Numbered from the stretch's first letter, positions 27,301-35,889 are shown. The stretch: 64,000 nucleotides of DNA from Niveispirillum sp943370215 (GCA_943370215.1 CALRQC020000024.1:30190-94189); one strand, 5' to 3'. Notes: generated by a model not told the origin, from the letters alone. A program made the numbers and translations.

Positions 27301-27892
27301 CTACAAGGCATTGGTGGAGCGGGTACGGTCGGTGGAGACCCAGCGCACCCCTGGCCGTGACCAGCTTTCCCGCAGCGTTGCCCGCTATCTGTTCAAGCTG
27401 ATGGCCTATAAGGATGAATATGAGGTGGCGCGGCTTTACACCGACGGGCGTTTCCTGGCGCAGGTGAAAAGCCAGTTTGAAGGCGATTATAAGCTGAAAT
27501 TCCATCTGGCCCCGCCGGCTACCGCCCCGGTGGACCCGACGACGGGCCAGTTGAAAAAACAGGAATTCGGCCCCGCCATGCTGTTGGGCTTCCGCCTGCT
27601 GGCCAAGCTGAAGGGGCTGCGCGGCACACGCTGGGACATTTTCGGCCGCCACCCGGAACGCAGGCTGGAGCGCCAGTTGATCAGCGATTACATCGCGGTG
27701 GTGGAAGAATTGCTGGCCGGCCTGTCACCAGCCAACCACGGGCTGGCGGTGGAGATCGCCGCCGTGCCGGAACATATTCGCGGCTATGGCCATGTGAAGA
27801 TGGACCATCTGAAAAAGGCCAAGGAGAGCGAGGCTGAATTGCTTTCCCGCTGGCGCCACCCGCCGCCCACCATCAGTGCGGCGGCAGAATAA
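24392..27892 (+). CDS. Fused indolepyruvate:ferredoxin oxidoreductase
   Basis: This enzyme family converts aryl-pyruvates or related 2-oxoacids to acyl-CoA and CO2 and reduces ferredoxin. In this 1166-residue protein the subunits are fused. The N-terminal pyrimidine-binding region includes NTGGFISGYRGSPLGAYDQA. The thiamine-diphosphate domain contains LGDGTYFHSG and ILYNDAVAMTGGQP. A cysteine-rich region (CEGCGDCSTKSSC and CNKDFSCLKGFCPSF) probably binds iron-sulfur clusters. The gamma-type domain begins NILVTGIGGTGVVTIGAILG, followed by a long C-terminal extension. It is an isolated gene with no ferredoxin gene beside it, as usual for the proteobacterial fused type. Confidence 0.92.
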   Translation: MSNAARKLATVSLEDKYALEQGTAFMNGTQALVRLPMLQRQRDLAAGLNTGGFISGYRGSPLGAYDQALWQARKFLAKGNIHFQPGVNEELGATAVWGSQQVNLWKGSTVDGVFGIWYGKGPGVDRSLDALKHANFAGTSRHGGVLAFAGDDHSCKSSTLPHQSDQAFIHAFMPVINPAGVQEFLDMGLVGFAMSRYAGAWVGFTTIADTIDTTAIVSLDPQRVSIVEPTDFALPPGGLNIRLHDTPLIQEARMIDWKLNAAKAFARANRLDKVVFGHPTPRLGLVTIGKSYLDVRQALDELEIGEELAIELGLGIYKVAMSWPLEPEGMRAFAQTTEELLVVEEKRSLLESQIKEQLFHWDRRPRVLGKTDHEGKPLFTEKAELNPIDIARVLGARLLSFGPNGYVSERLARIETRMARAASSSTVVRTPFFCSGCPHNTSTKLPEGSRGLAGIGCHYMVTWMGRNTDVFSQMGGEGVHWIGQNHFTEENHVFANLGDGTYFHSGILAVRAAVSAKVNITYKILYNDAVAMTGGQPVDGNLSVFDIAQQLDAEGVQRIVVVSDDPEKYGLGRGLPHGTKIFHRDELDGVQRDLRQEKGVTILIYEQTCAAEKRRRRKRGKFPDPAKRVVVNELVCEGCGDCSTKSSCLSVVPVETEFGRKRQIDQSSCNKDFSCLKGFCPSFVTVEGGLLKKPKPAAKKDGDDWGPLPQPEIPTLDRPWNILVTGIGGTGVVTIGAILGMATHLEGRGFTAMDMAGLAQKGGSVISHLRIAERPDLIHANRIVAGGADLVLACDIVVAANADAISKMMPTRTQAVVNTAENITAAFITNPDATVPSGSLTRTIANAVGGAEKVHALDAAKIATALCGDSIATNLFMLGYAWQKGLIPTSAEAIEKAIEMNGAAVKMNMEAFRWGRRAAVDPARVIDAATPKADTTGAFAHRKLSETLEEMVERRVTFLTDYQDEAYAGRYKALVERVRSVETQRTPGRDQLSRSVARYLFKLMAYKDEYEVARLYTDGRFLAQVKSQFEGDYKLKFHLAPPATAPVDPTTGQLKKQEFGPAMLLGFRLLAKLKGLRGTRWDIFGRHPERRLERQLISDYIAVVEELLAGLSPANHGLAVEIAAVPEHIRGYGHVKMDHLKKAKESEAELLSRWRHPPPTISAAAE

Positions 27893-27906
27893 AAACCCAG
27901 CCACAT

Positions 27907-27944
27907 CCCCGGCACCAGCCCCGGATAGGGCCCCGGTGCCGGGG
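27907..27944. terminator. Bidirectional terminator-like hairpin
   Basis: Arms CCCCGGCACC and GGTGCCGGGG enclose a GC-rich loop, between the convergent oxidoreductase and sterol-desaturase genes. There is no clear T-run on the plus strand. Confidence 0.6.
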
Positions 27945-27957
27945 AGGCCGTTCATCG

Positions 27958-28833
27958 TCAAACCGGCTTCCTGTTCCAGAAATCCCGCCGCTTCCAGGCA
28001 TCGAACGGGTAGGCCAACTGGCCCAGGAAACTGGTCGGCACGGGGTCTTTGCAGCCGACATTGCTGGGCGGCTTGCGGTCGGCTGGCAACAGCCTTGTGC
28101 CGAACACGATATCCCAGATGATCAGGTTTTCCCCGTAATTACAGTTCCCCTCAATCGGGTCGCGGTTATGGTGCCAGCGATGCAGTTCGGGGGTGGAGAA
28201 AATCCAGTTCAGCGGGCCGCACACCATCTGCACATTGCAATGGGTCAGAAAGCCGATATAGGCGGTGATGGCCAGCACCCAGAGAATGACATCGCGCGGC
28301 GCCCCCGCCAGATAGGCAATCGTCAGGGCAAAGCCAGTCTTCCAGAGCGAATCCAGGAAATGGAAACGCCCGGTATTGACGATCCACAGTTTGGTGACGC
28401 TGTGATGGATGGCGTGCCAATGCCAAATGGCGCGGAATTCATGCGCCGTGCGGTGCGCCCAATAAAGACCGAATTCACCCGCCACCAAGGCCAAAGCCAC
28501 CTGTGCCGCCAGCGGCCAGCTTTCCGGCCACCAGCCACCCACCGTGGGCGGGGCCTGGGAGACGCCAACAATGGCCAAGCTGGCGGCAATCGCCTGCCCC
28601 AGCCCCTTGTTCAGCACCGTATGGGCGATATCGTTGAACAATTGACCATCGCTGGGCACCCAGGCCGGTTCATAGGGCATCAACCGTTCCAGCAACAATA
28701 GCGCCGCCGCCAATCCGAAATATGTCAGATTGAAGGCAAGAACCGCCTGACCGGACTGCCACCCCAGCCAATAACCAGCGATGCACAGTGCCAGCAACCC
28801 AGGCCAGAGCAAACGGGAAAGCAACGCACGCAT
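27958..28833 (-). CDS. Sterol desaturase/fatty acid hydroxylase family protein
   Basis: The 291-residue membrane protein has about four hydrophobic segments and the histidine clusters that bind the di-iron centre: HRTAHE, WHWHAIHHS, HCNVQ and HRWHHNRD. Such enzymes hydroxylate or desaturate lipids using oxygen. In bacteria the substrates include sterols, ornithine lipids and hopanoid-like lipids, so the exact reaction is open. The upstream gap of 136 bp is AT-rich and shared with the divergent patatin gene. Confidence 0.9.
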   Translation of the reverse strand: MRALLSRLLWPGLLALCIAGYWLGWQSGQAVLAFNLTYFGLAAALLLLERLMPYEPAWVPSDGQLFNDIAHTVLNKGLGQAIAASLAIVGVSQAPPTVGGWWPESWPLAAQVALALVAGEFGLYWAHRTAHEFRAIWHWHAIHHSVTKLWIVNTGRFHFLDSLWKTGFALTIAYLAGAPRDVILWVLAITAYIGFLTHCNVQMVCGPLNWIFSTPELHRWHHNRDPIEGNCNYGENLIIWDIVFGTRLLPADRKPPSNVGCKDPVPTSFLGQLAYPFDAWKRRDFWNRKPV

Positions 28834-28894
28834 TGATCATCCTTCAATCAGCACACCGGAAGTTACTACCAAAAAACACAATTTCACACATTTC

Positions 28895-28923
28895 TTACAA
28901 CCGACTTTGGTGTGTTATTATAG
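28895..28923 (+). promoter_or_regulatory. Candidate sigma-70 promoter for the patatin gene
   Basis: TTACAA (28895-28900) and TTATAG (28918-28923) are spaced 17 bp apart in a locally AT-rich stretch, 47 bp before the ATG at 28970. This is an eye-based match. Confidence 0.45.
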
Positions 28924-28969
28924 CACATTGGTTTAGCGCATGGGTGTGCGCGGTTCCACAGGGGGTGCC

Positions 28970-29968
28970 ATGAAGATCGGGTTGGCGTTGGGCAGCGGGG
29001 CGGCGCGCGGCTGGGCCCATGTGGGCGTGTTGCGGGCCTTGGAGGAGATCGGCATCAAGCCCGCCATGATCTGTGGCACATCGGTGGGCGCCCTGGTGGG
29101 GGCGGCCCATCTGACCAACCAGTTGGACGCGTTGCAGCGCTACGCCCAGGGATTCGGGATGCTGGGGGTGTTCAAGCTGCTGGATATCACCCTGTCACGC
29201 GGCGGGCTGGTCAGCGTGGAGAAGGCCTATGAGGCATTCCGCAACCCCCATACCGACATCCCCATCGAGCAATTGCCCATCCCCTTTGCCGCCGTCGCCA
29301 CCGATCTGGCGACGGGCAAGGAAGTCTGGCTGCGGGAAGGGCATCTGCTGGATGTGGTGCGGGCATCGGCCGCCATTCCGGGATTGTTCCCGGCCGTGCC
29401 CTTCCAGGGCATGTGGCTGGCCGACGGGGCGCTGGTGAACCCGGTGCCGGTCTCGCTAACCCGCGCGCTGGGGGCGGAGATTGTCATCGCCGTCAACCTG
29501 AATGGCGACCTGTCGCAATTGCCCCGTCTGTCGAAAGCGCAATTGGGACCGGTCAATGTCTCCCTGCCCGACCATCTGCTGGAAAACGATGAGGGGGCCG
29601 CCGAAACGCCCCCGGCACCGCGCGGCAGTGGCGGCGCCACCGGGGGCGGGGGCACGCCAAAGCCGCTGGCCCAGTTGGCCGCCAAGCTGAACGCCATGGG
29701 CGAACGGACCCGCAGTCTGGCCGCCCAGTTCATGGCGCCCAAGCAACACACCCCCAATGTGCTGGAGGTGATGGCCAGTTCCATCGACATCATGCAGGAC
29801 CGTATCACCCGGTCCCGCCTAGCCGGCGAACCGCCCGACGTACTGCTGACCCCGCGCATCGGCCATATCGGCATTCTGGAGTTCGAGAAGGCCGATGAAC
29901 TGATCGAGTTGGGGTACACGGCCACCATGGCCATGCGCCCCGCCATCGAACTGGCGCTGGAACGGTAA
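28970..29968 (+). CDS. Patatin-like phospholipase (RssA-type)
   Basis: Patatin-domain proteins hydrolyse lipid acyl esters with a Ser-Asp pair. The 332-residue protein has the oxyanion loop GSGAARGWAHVGVL, the nucleophile Ser38 in CGTSVGALVG, and the aspartate in WLADGALVNPVP. After the catalytic domain comes a flexible Pro/Gly-rich stretch (PPAPRGSGGATGGGG) and a C-terminal segment with VLEVMASSIDIMQDRITRSR, as in the RssA/YlbK group. The ATG at 28970 with GGGGGT before it begins directly at the conserved MKIGLALGSG; an ATG 30 bp upstream is possible. Confidence 0.9.
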   Translation: MKIGLALGSGAARGWAHVGVLRALEEIGIKPAMICGTSVGALVGAAHLTNQLDALQRYAQGFGMLGVFKLLDITLSRGGLVSVEKAYEAFRNPHTDIPIEQLPIPFAAVATDLATGKEVWLREGHLLDVVRASAAIPGLFPAVPFQGMWLADGALVNPVPVSLTRALGAEIVIAVNLNGDLSQLPRLSKAQLGPVNVSLPDHLLENDEGAAETPPAPRGSGGATGGGGTPKPLAQLAAKLNAMGERTRSLAAQFMAPKQHTPNVLEVMASSIDIMQDRITRSRLAGEPPDVLLTPRIGHIGILEFEKADELIELGYTATMAMRPAIELALER

Positions 29969-29981
29969 ACGGGGAGACTGC

Positions 29982-30932
29982 TTAAACCGTCCGTGCCGGG
30001 TCCAGCCGGATCCAGGTCAGTTCATGCTTGTTCTGGCACAGATGCACCAACTGGCTGCCGGGAATGGCGGCGAAGGCACGGGCGGTTTCGTGGTCTGTCT
30101 CCCCCTGGAACTTCAGGGTACAGATGAAATTCTTCACCAGCCCCGATTCCAGCCAGCCCTGCACCATGCGCAGCAGCTTGGACGGGTAGCAGATCACGTC
30201 GCAGCACAGCCAATCCACCGGGCCAATATCGCTGGGCTTCAGGCCGAAGGCGCTTTCCCGCCGTTCGGTCACCCCCGGCAGGCGGGCAATGCGCGGGTCC
30301 AGCGGCGCCTTGTCGATGGCGATCACGCTGGCCCCACAGGTCTGCATCACCCAGGTCCAGCCGCCGGGGCAGGCGCCCAGATCCAGGCAAATCTCCCCCG
30401 GCTTGGGCGTATGGCCGATGCGGGTGAAGGCCTCCCACAGTTTCAGATAGGCGCGGTTGGGCGGTGTCGCCTTATCCTCAATGAACTCGATCTCCCCATT
30501 GCGGAAGGGGCTGGAGCAATGGGCAGCGGCCAGGATCGTATTCTCATTCAGCAGCGTCCATGACCCCAGCGGGGCCGTGGGCGGGGCCGTGAAGAAAGTC
30601 AGCGGCTTGGCTGAGACATGGGGCAGATTATCCTGGATCAGTTGGGCCCGGCGGTGATGCTGGAACCCATAGAGCGCCCAGTTGCGCTGGATGGCACGCA
30701 GGGCCTTGGCCCCCTGCTTGATGGAACTGATGGGGATCAGCACCGGATCGTACCAGATATTCTGGGCCCAGGCGGCGGGGCGCGGCGGCCCCTCGGCCAG
30801 CACCAGCCGCCCATGCACCGACTGCACCTCCCCCAATTCCGCCAGCAGCGGCTCCAGGAATTCTTCAACCGCCAGATAGGCGGTGGCCCCGAGCGGCGTT
30901 GCCGTCGGGGCCGTCACATCATCAATGCTCAT
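29982..30932 (-). CDS. RlmM-like SAM-dependent rRNA methyltransferase (FtsJ fold)
   Basis: The 316-residue protein has an N-terminal substrate-binding half and a C-terminal Rossmann methyltransferase domain with the SAM motif CLDLGACPGGWTWVM, then VIAIDKAPLD, PVDWLCCDVICYP and FICTLKFQGETD. This order of motifs follows RlmM, which methylates the 2'-O of C2498 in 23S rRNA. The protein is about 50 residues shorter than E. coli RlmM. The target nucleotide is inferred from similarity only. It ends 14 bp from the convergent patatin stop. Confidence 0.83.
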   Translation of the reverse strand: MSIDDVTAPTATPLGATAYLAVEEFLEPLLAELGEVQSVHGRLVLAEGPPRPAAWAQNIWYDPVLIPISSIKQGAKALRAIQRNWALYGFQHHRRAQLIQDNLPHVSAKPLTFFTAPPTAPLGSWTLLNENTILAAAHCSSPFRNGEIEFIEDKATPPNRAYLKLWEAFTRIGHTPKPGEICLDLGACPGGWTWVMQTCGASVIAIDKAPLDPRIARLPGVTERRESAFGLKPSDIGPVDWLCCDVICYPSKLLRMVQGWLESGLVKNFICTLKFQGETDHETARAFAAIPGSQLVHLCQNKHELTWIRLDPARTV

Positions 30933-30967
30933 AATCAGGATATCGCGCGGAAAGGCGCCCTTTTGAT

Positions 30968-31630
30968 TCAGGGCAGGATATCGGCAGAGGCAATCACCGC
31001 CTGGGTACGGTTGCGCACCCCCAGCGACCGCATCACCGCCGTGACGTGAATCTTCACCGTGCCCTCGGACAGGCCCAGTTCATAAGCGATCTGCTTGTTG
31101 GACTTGCCTTCACGCAGGCAGCGCAGCACATCGCGCTGGCGCTGGGTCAATGACGGCGAGCCGGGAGCGTTGCCGCCGCTGGCACCACCACCCGCAGACG
31201 CCCCCTGCACGGACGCCCCCACCCCGGCCCCATCACCCAGCAGGGCAGCCGGCGGCACATAGATGCCGCCGGAGAAGACAAGGTTCAGCGCGCTCAGCAT
31301 GATTTTCACGCTGGAGCTTTTGGGGATATAGCCCGACGCGCCAGCATCCAGTGCCGCCCGCACATCGGCTTGCGATTCGGAGGCAGAGACGATCACCACC
31401 GGCGTGCCGGCCTGATTCTCGCACACTTCCTGTACGCCGGAAAAACCGGGGAAACCGGGCATCTGCAGATCCATCAGGATCAGGTCGAATTCCTGCTCGC
31501 CCCGTGCCAGTTCCAGCACCGCGTCGAAGGTGCCAGCCTCCACGAAGGTGGCCTTCTCATCCAACTGCTGCAGCAGGCGGCAGAGGCCCTCACGAAACAG
31601 AAGATGATCGTCGCCAATCAGGATGTTCAT
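30968..31630 (-). CDS. LuxR/NarL-type response regulator
   Basis: The 220-residue protein has an N-terminal receiver domain with the acidic pair Asp7-Asp8, phospho-acceptor Asp54 in LILMDLQMPGF and the conserved lysine in GYIPKSSSV. A Gly/Ala/Ser-rich linker (about 133-155) joins it to a LuxR-type DNA-binding domain with LTQRQRDVLRCLREGKSNKQ and LGLSEGTVKIHVTAVMRSLG. The start is the ATG at MNILIGDD. No histidine kinase lies beside it, so it is an orphan here; it faces away from galU across 452 bp. Confidence 0.92.
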   Translation of the reverse strand: MNILIGDDHLLFREGLCRLLQQLDEKATFVEAGTFDAVLELARGEQEFDLILMDLQMPGFPGFSGVQEVCENQAGTPVVIVSASESQADVRAALDAGASGYIPKSSSVKIMLSALNLVFSGGIYVPPAALLGDGAGVGASVQGASAGGGASGGNAPGSPSLTQRQRDVLRCLREGKSNKQIAYELGLSEGTVKIHVTAVMRSLGVRNRTQAVIASADILP

Positions 31631-32082
31631 CGTCAATCCCAATACCGGGGTCATGGGGCTTTGCCCTGTTGTTATCTAATGGCCCCGCCCTGGTATGCAG
31701 AACCAGTGCCGTACCAAATCAACAGGATTGTTCCCTTAATAAATCAAAATACCACGCCTGTCTGTCACAACCGTGGGCGTTTGATACGAAGTCAGCAGAA
31801 AACCCATTCATTTCATGATTAGCATGTTCAGCCCCGATGGAAAATGGCCTTGGCAACCCCCGCCGTCAAACCGCCATCAAATTCAGCATGAATCTGACAA
31901 GGATCAATGGTCGGAACAGACGGACGGTTGTAACGTTCATCCAGGCAGCCGGTTCCGCACCCCGTTTCGGCACGCGTTTCTGCGGGCATGTTGCGGGCGT
32001 CGGCGGGGCGTGGCACAACAAGGTGTGGCGGATTGTTCCGCCCACCTCCTGTTCTCTTTGGCTTTTTTCAGCAGGGACCGAG
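31631..32082. other. Long divergent region upstream of galU
   Basis: These 452 bp contain no convincing gene. AT-rich parts near 31725-31760 and 31795-31830 suit promoters for both directions. An imperfect ATACC...GGTAT inverted repeat lies at about 31641-31694. A bulged hairpin, AGGTG(T)GGCGGA-ttgt-TCCGCC(C)ACCT, lies at 32021-32047, 35 bp before the galU ATG, and could regulate the galU leader. Confidence 0.55.
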
Positions 32083-32952
32083 ATGCCCCAAAAAGTGCGC
32101 AAGGCCGTATTTCCTGTTGCGGGTCTGGGTACCCGCTTCCTTCCGGCCACCAAGGCCATTCCGAAGGAAATGCTGCCACTTGCCGACCGTCCGCTGATCC
32201 AGCACGCAGTGGATGAGGCAAAGGCCGCGGGAATCGAGCAGTTCTGCTTTGTCACCAGCCGGGGCAAGAGCCCGCTGGAAGACCATTTCGACCTGAATTA
32301 CGAACTCAACGAAACGCTGCGGCGCCGGGGTAAGGATGATCTGCTGAAGATCGTCGAAGCCATCCAGATCCAGTCCGGCTTCCTGTCCTATGTGCGCCAG
32401 GCTGAACCGCTGGGCCTGGGTCATGCCGTCTGGTGCGCGCGCGAATTCGTGGGGAACGAGCCGTTCGCCGTGCTGCTGCCCGACGAACAGGTGCTGGGCG
32501 ACCGTCCCTGTCTGGCCCAGATGATGGATGCCTATGACAAGGTGGGCGGCAACATGCTGTCCGTCTTCGAGGTGCCGCGCGAGCAGACCAACAAATACGG
32601 CATCCTGGATATCGCCGGGGAAGATGGCCAACTGGTCGCCGTAAAAGGTCTGGTGGAGAAGCCGGAGCCGGCAAAGGCTCCGTCCAACCTGTCTATCCAG
32701 GGCCGCTATATCCTGCAGCCGGAGGTGTTCCAGCACCTGTCCGTGTTCGAAAAGGGGGCCGGCGGCGAAATCCAATTGACCGACGCCATGGCCAAGCTGA
32801 TCGGCAAGCAGCCCTTCCACGGCTTCAAGTTTGAAGGCCGTCGCTTCGATTGCGGTGACAAGCTGGGCTTTGTGCTGGCCAATGTCGCCTATGCACTGGA
32901 ACGGCCGGACATGGCCGACAAGGTGCGCACGGCCCTGAAGGACATGCTCTGA
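32083..32952 (+). CDS. galU: UTP-glucose-1-phosphate uridylyltransferase
   Basis: GalU makes UDP-glucose from UTP and glucose-1-phosphate, the entry point for surface polysaccharides. The 289-residue protein starts with the nucleotidyltransferase signature VFPVAGLGTRFLPATKAIPK, has VLLPDEQVLGDRP, VEKPEPAKAPSNL and GGEIQLTDAM, and is of normal length. The ATG at 32083 is preceded by CAGGGACC. It is followed on the same strand by UDP-glucose dehydrogenase and a phosphohexomutase, which gives a three-gene set converting hexose phosphates to UDP-glucuronate, although a terminator-like hairpin follows galU. Confidence 0.95.
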   Translation: MPQKVRKAVFPVAGLGTRFLPATKAIPKEMLPLADRPLIQHAVDEAKAAGIEQFCFVTSRGKSPLEDHFDLNYELNETLRRRGKDDLLKIVEAIQIQSGFLSYVRQAEPLGLGHAVWCAREFVGNEPFAVLLPDEQVLGDRPCLAQMMDAYDKVGGNMLSVFEVPREQTNKYGILDIAGEDGQLVAVKGLVEKPEPAKAPSNLSIQGRYILQPEVFQHLSVFEKGAGGEIQLTDAMAKLIGKQPFHGFKFEGRRFDCGDKLGFVLANVAYALERPDMADKVRTALKDML

Positions 32953-32963
32953 CAAGCATGAAG

Positions 32964-32999
32964 GGCGGCCGATCCGGCAAGGGGATGCCGGCGGCCGCC
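32964..32999 (+). terminator. Terminator after galU
   Basis: GGCGGCCG/CGGCCGCC arms with an inner CCGGC/GCCGG stem are followed by TCTGCTTTTC. It begins 12 bp after the galU stop. Confidence 0.7.
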
Positions 33000-33050
33000 T
33001 CTGCTTTTCAGTACATGGTATGGATTTAGCCCGGCTGGACGGGGGATTGA

Positions 33051-34391
33051 ATGCGCATTGCGGTGATTGGGACCGGCTATGTCGGGCTGGTTTCGGGGGC
33101 TTGCTTCTCTGAATTCGGCGTGGAGACCATCTGCGTCGACAAGGATGAGGGCAAGATCGAGCGGCTGCGCCGGGGGGAAATCCCCATCTACGAACCGGGG
33201 CTGGAAGCCCTGGTGGAGAAGAATGCCAAGGCGGGCCGGCTTTCCTTCACCACCGATCTGCCCAGTGCGGTGGCCGGGGCCGATGCTGTGTTCATCGCCG
33301 TCGGCACCCCGTCACGCCGCGGCGATGGCCATGCCGATCTCTCCTATGTCTATGCGGCGGCGGCGGAAATCGCCCAGTCGCTGGCCCCTGACGATTACAC
33401 AGTGATCGTCACCAAGAGCACCGTGCCCGTCGGCACCGGCCGGGAAGTGGCGCGCATCATCCGCAAGACCCGGCCGGAAGCCGATTTCGATGTGGCATCG
33501 AACCCGGAATTCCTGCGCGAAGGCTCGGCGATTGAGGATTTCATGCGGCCCGACCGCGTGGTTATCGGCACCGACAGCGACCGGGCCCGGCAGGTGATGC
33601 GGGCGCTGTACCGCCCGCTGTTCCTGATCGAAACCCCGATGGTCTTCACCAGCCTGGAGACGTCGGAGTTGATCAAATATGCCGCCAACACCTTCCTGGC
33701 CGCCAAGATCACCTTCATCAATGAAATCGCCGACCTGTGTGAGAAGGTGGGGGCGGACGTGCATGATGTGGCCAAGGGCATCGGCCTGGATAACCGCATC
33801 GGCAAGAAGTTCCTGCATCCCGGTCCCGGCTATGGCGGATCGTGCTTCCCCAAGGACACGCTGGCGCTGGTGACCACCGCGCAGGATTATGGCAGCCCGC
33901 TGCGCATCATCGAAACCGTGGTGGATATCAACGACAAGCGCAAGAAGGCGATGGCGGAGCGCATCATCACCGCCTGCGGTGGGTCGGTGGCCGGCAAGCG
34001 CGTCGGTATCCTGGGCGTGACCTTCAAGCCCAACACGGATGATATGCGCGACGCCCCGGCGCTGGATATCATCCCCGCCCTGCAGGCGGCCGGTGCCACG
34101 GTATCCGCCTTTGATCCCGCCGGCCGGCACGAGGCGGAAAAGCTGCTGCCCGGTGTGGTCTGGGCAGAGGATGCCTATGGCGCGCTGGAACAGGCGGATT
34201 GCGCCGTTGTTCTGACGGAATGGAATGAATTCCGCATGATCAATCTGGGCCGGGTCGCCAAGCAGATGGCCCAGCCTGTGCTGGTGGACCTGCGCAACAT
34301 CTTCAACCCGGAAGATGCGGAAATGCTCGGTTTCGCTTATTCTTGCGTTGGGCGCCCGGGTCGGCTGAAACGGCCGAACCGCGACCATTGA
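33051..34391 (+). CDS. ugd: UDP-glucose 6-dehydrogenase
   Basis: This enzyme oxidises UDP-glucose to UDP-glucuronic acid with two NAD+. The 446-residue protein has the Rossmann motif VIGTGYVGLVSGACF, TKSTVPVGTG, SNPEFLREGSAIEDF, and the catalytic Cys265 in GYGGSCFPKDT. A second dinucleotide-like domain follows with GVTFKPNTDDMRDAPAL. The ATG is preceded by GGGGGATT. Downstream of galU and upstream of the hexomutase gene, it serves exopolysaccharide or capsule precursor supply. Confidence 0.95.
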   Translation: MRIAVIGTGYVGLVSGACFSEFGVETICVDKDEGKIERLRRGEIPIYEPGLEALVEKNAKAGRLSFTTDLPSAVAGADAVFIAVGTPSRRGDGHADLSYVYAAAAEIAQSLAPDDYTVIVTKSTVPVGTGREVARIIRKTRPEADFDVASNPEFLREGSAIEDFMRPDRVVIGTDSDRARQVMRALYRPLFLIETPMVFTSLETSELIKYAANTFLAAKITFINEIADLCEKVGADVHDVAKGIGLDNRIGKKFLHPGPGYGGSCFPKDTLALVTTAQDYGSPLRIIETVVDINDKRKKAMAERIITACGGSVAGKRVGILGVTFKPNTDDMRDAPALDIIPALQAAGATVSAFDPAGRHEAEKLLPGVVWAEDAYGALEQADCAVVLTEWNEFRMINLGRVAKQMAQPVLVDLRNIFNPEDAEMLGFAYSCVGRPGRLKRPNRDH

Positions 34392-34484
34392 CATCAAGGC
34401 TCCGGTTAAACCTGCCATAAAGCAGTCAACCTGTGCCTCTATAAATATCAACCGAACAACCACCAGATCCTAGGTGACGTAACC

Positions 34485-35879
34485 ATGACCCTGGCGCATC
34501 AGTTCCACCCCACGGTGCTGCGCGAATATGATATCCGCGGCATCATCGGCAAGACGGTGAATGCCGACGACGCCCGCGCCATCGGGCGCGGTTTCGGCAC
34601 CCAGGTTGTCCGCCAGGGCGGCACCAAGGTGGCCATCGGTTATGATGGCCGCCATTCCTCTCCGGAACTGGAAAAGGCTGTGGTGGAAGGGCTGAAATCC
34701 ACCGGCCTGCATGTCGTGCGCATCGGCCTGGGCCCGACGCCCATGCTGTATTTCACCGTGCGTCATCTGAAGCTGGATGCCGGGCTGATGATCACCGGCT
34801 CGCATAATCCGCCGGATTATAACGGCTTCAAGATGATGATGGGCAAGGCCCCCGTCTATGGCGCCCAGATCCAGGAGATCGGCACCATCGCGGCGGCCGG
34901 TGATTTCGCCACCGGCGAGGGCTCGGAAGAAACCATCGATATCCAGGACGCCTATGTTGAGCGTCTGCTGCAGGATTATGATGGTGTGCGTGACCTGAAC
35001 GTTGTCTGGGACAATGGCAATGGGGCGGCGGGCGAGATACTGCGCCGTCTGGTCGCCAAGCTGCCGGGCAAGCACACGCTGCTGTTCGATGATATTGACG
35101 GCGATTTCCCCAACCACCACCCGGACCCGACCATCCCGGAAAACCTTGAGGATATCATCCACAAGGTCAAGGAACTGGGCGCCGATCTGGGCATTGCCTT
35201 TGACGGCGACGCCGACCGTATCGGGGCGGTGGATGAAAAGGGCCGCATCGTCTGGGGCGACCAGTTGGTCGCCATCTATGCCAAGGATGTGCTGCGTACC
35301 CATCCCGGCGCCACCATCATTGCTGACGTCAAGGCCAGCCAGACTCTGTTCGATCATGTCGCCAAGTGCGGCGGCAAGCCGCTGATGTGGAAGACGGGCC
35401 ATTCGCTGCTGAAGGCCAAGATGGCTGAAACCAACAGCCCGCTGGCCGGCGAAATGTCGGGCCACATCTTCTTTGCCGATAAATATTACGGCTATGATGA
35501 TGCGCCTTATTGCGGCGTGCGCCTGATTGGTTTGGTCAGCCGCGAGGGCACCCTGTCCGCCCTGCGCGACGAGTTGCCGGACGTGCTGAACACCCCGGAA
35601 GTCCGCTTCCAGGTGTCGGAAGAGCGTAAGTTCGCCTCCGTCGAGGAGATCAAGGCCCGCGTCAAGGCGGCCGCTGCCGCCAGCGGCGACGAGGTGAATG
35701 ATATCGACGGCGTGCGCGTGAAGACCAAGGATGGCTGGTGGCTGCTGCGCGCCTCCAACACCCAGGACGTGCTGGTTGCCCGGGCAGAGGCCTATAGTGC
35801 CGAGGGGCTGGAACGGCTGACCAGCGCCATCAAGGCCGAGTTGGCCGCCAGCGGCATCGCCGCCCCGGCCGGCTTCTGA
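34485..35879 (+). CDS. Phosphomannomutase/phosphoglucomutase
   Basis: The enzyme interconverts hexose-6-phosphates and hexose-1-phosphates through a phosphoserine. The 464-residue protein has the catalytic Ser106 in MITGSHNPPDYNG, the metal loop FDGDADRIGAV, the sugar-specificity loop GEMSGHIFF and the phosphate-binding WWLLRASNTQD. This layout matches the bifunctional AlgC/PgmG type. It lies 93 bp after ugd and probably provides glucose-1-phosphate for GalU or mannose-1-phosphate for GDP-mannose. A strong terminator follows. Confidence 0.94.
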   Translation: MTLAHQFHPTVLREYDIRGIIGKTVNADDARAIGRGFGTQVVRQGGTKVAIGYDGRHSSPELEKAVVEGLKSTGLHVVRIGLGPTPMLYFTVRHLKLDAGLMITGSHNPPDYNGFKMMMGKAPVYGAQIQEIGTIAAAGDFATGEGSEETIDIQDAYVERLLQDYDGVRDLNVVWDNGNGAAGEILRRLVAKLPGKHTLLFDDIDGDFPNHHPDPTIPENLEDIIHKVKELGADLGIAFDGDADRIGAVDEKGRIVWGDQLVAIYAKDVLRTHPGATIIADVKASQTLFDHVAKCGGKPLMWKTGHSLLKAKMAETNSPLAGEMSGHIFFADKYYGYDDAPYCGVRLIGLVSREGTLSALRDELPDVLNTPEVRFQVSEERKFASVEEIKARVKAAAAASGDEVNDIDGVRVKTKDGWWLLRASNTQDVLVARAEAYSAEGLERLTSAIKAELAASGIAAPAGF

Positions 35880-35889
35880 TGATGCGCTT

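Noticed and set aside
31641..31694. ATACC...GGTAT inverted repeat as a copy of repeat hairpin I
   Set aside because: The arms pair poorly and no other hairpin of the family follows, so it is kept only as a note in the intergenic entry.
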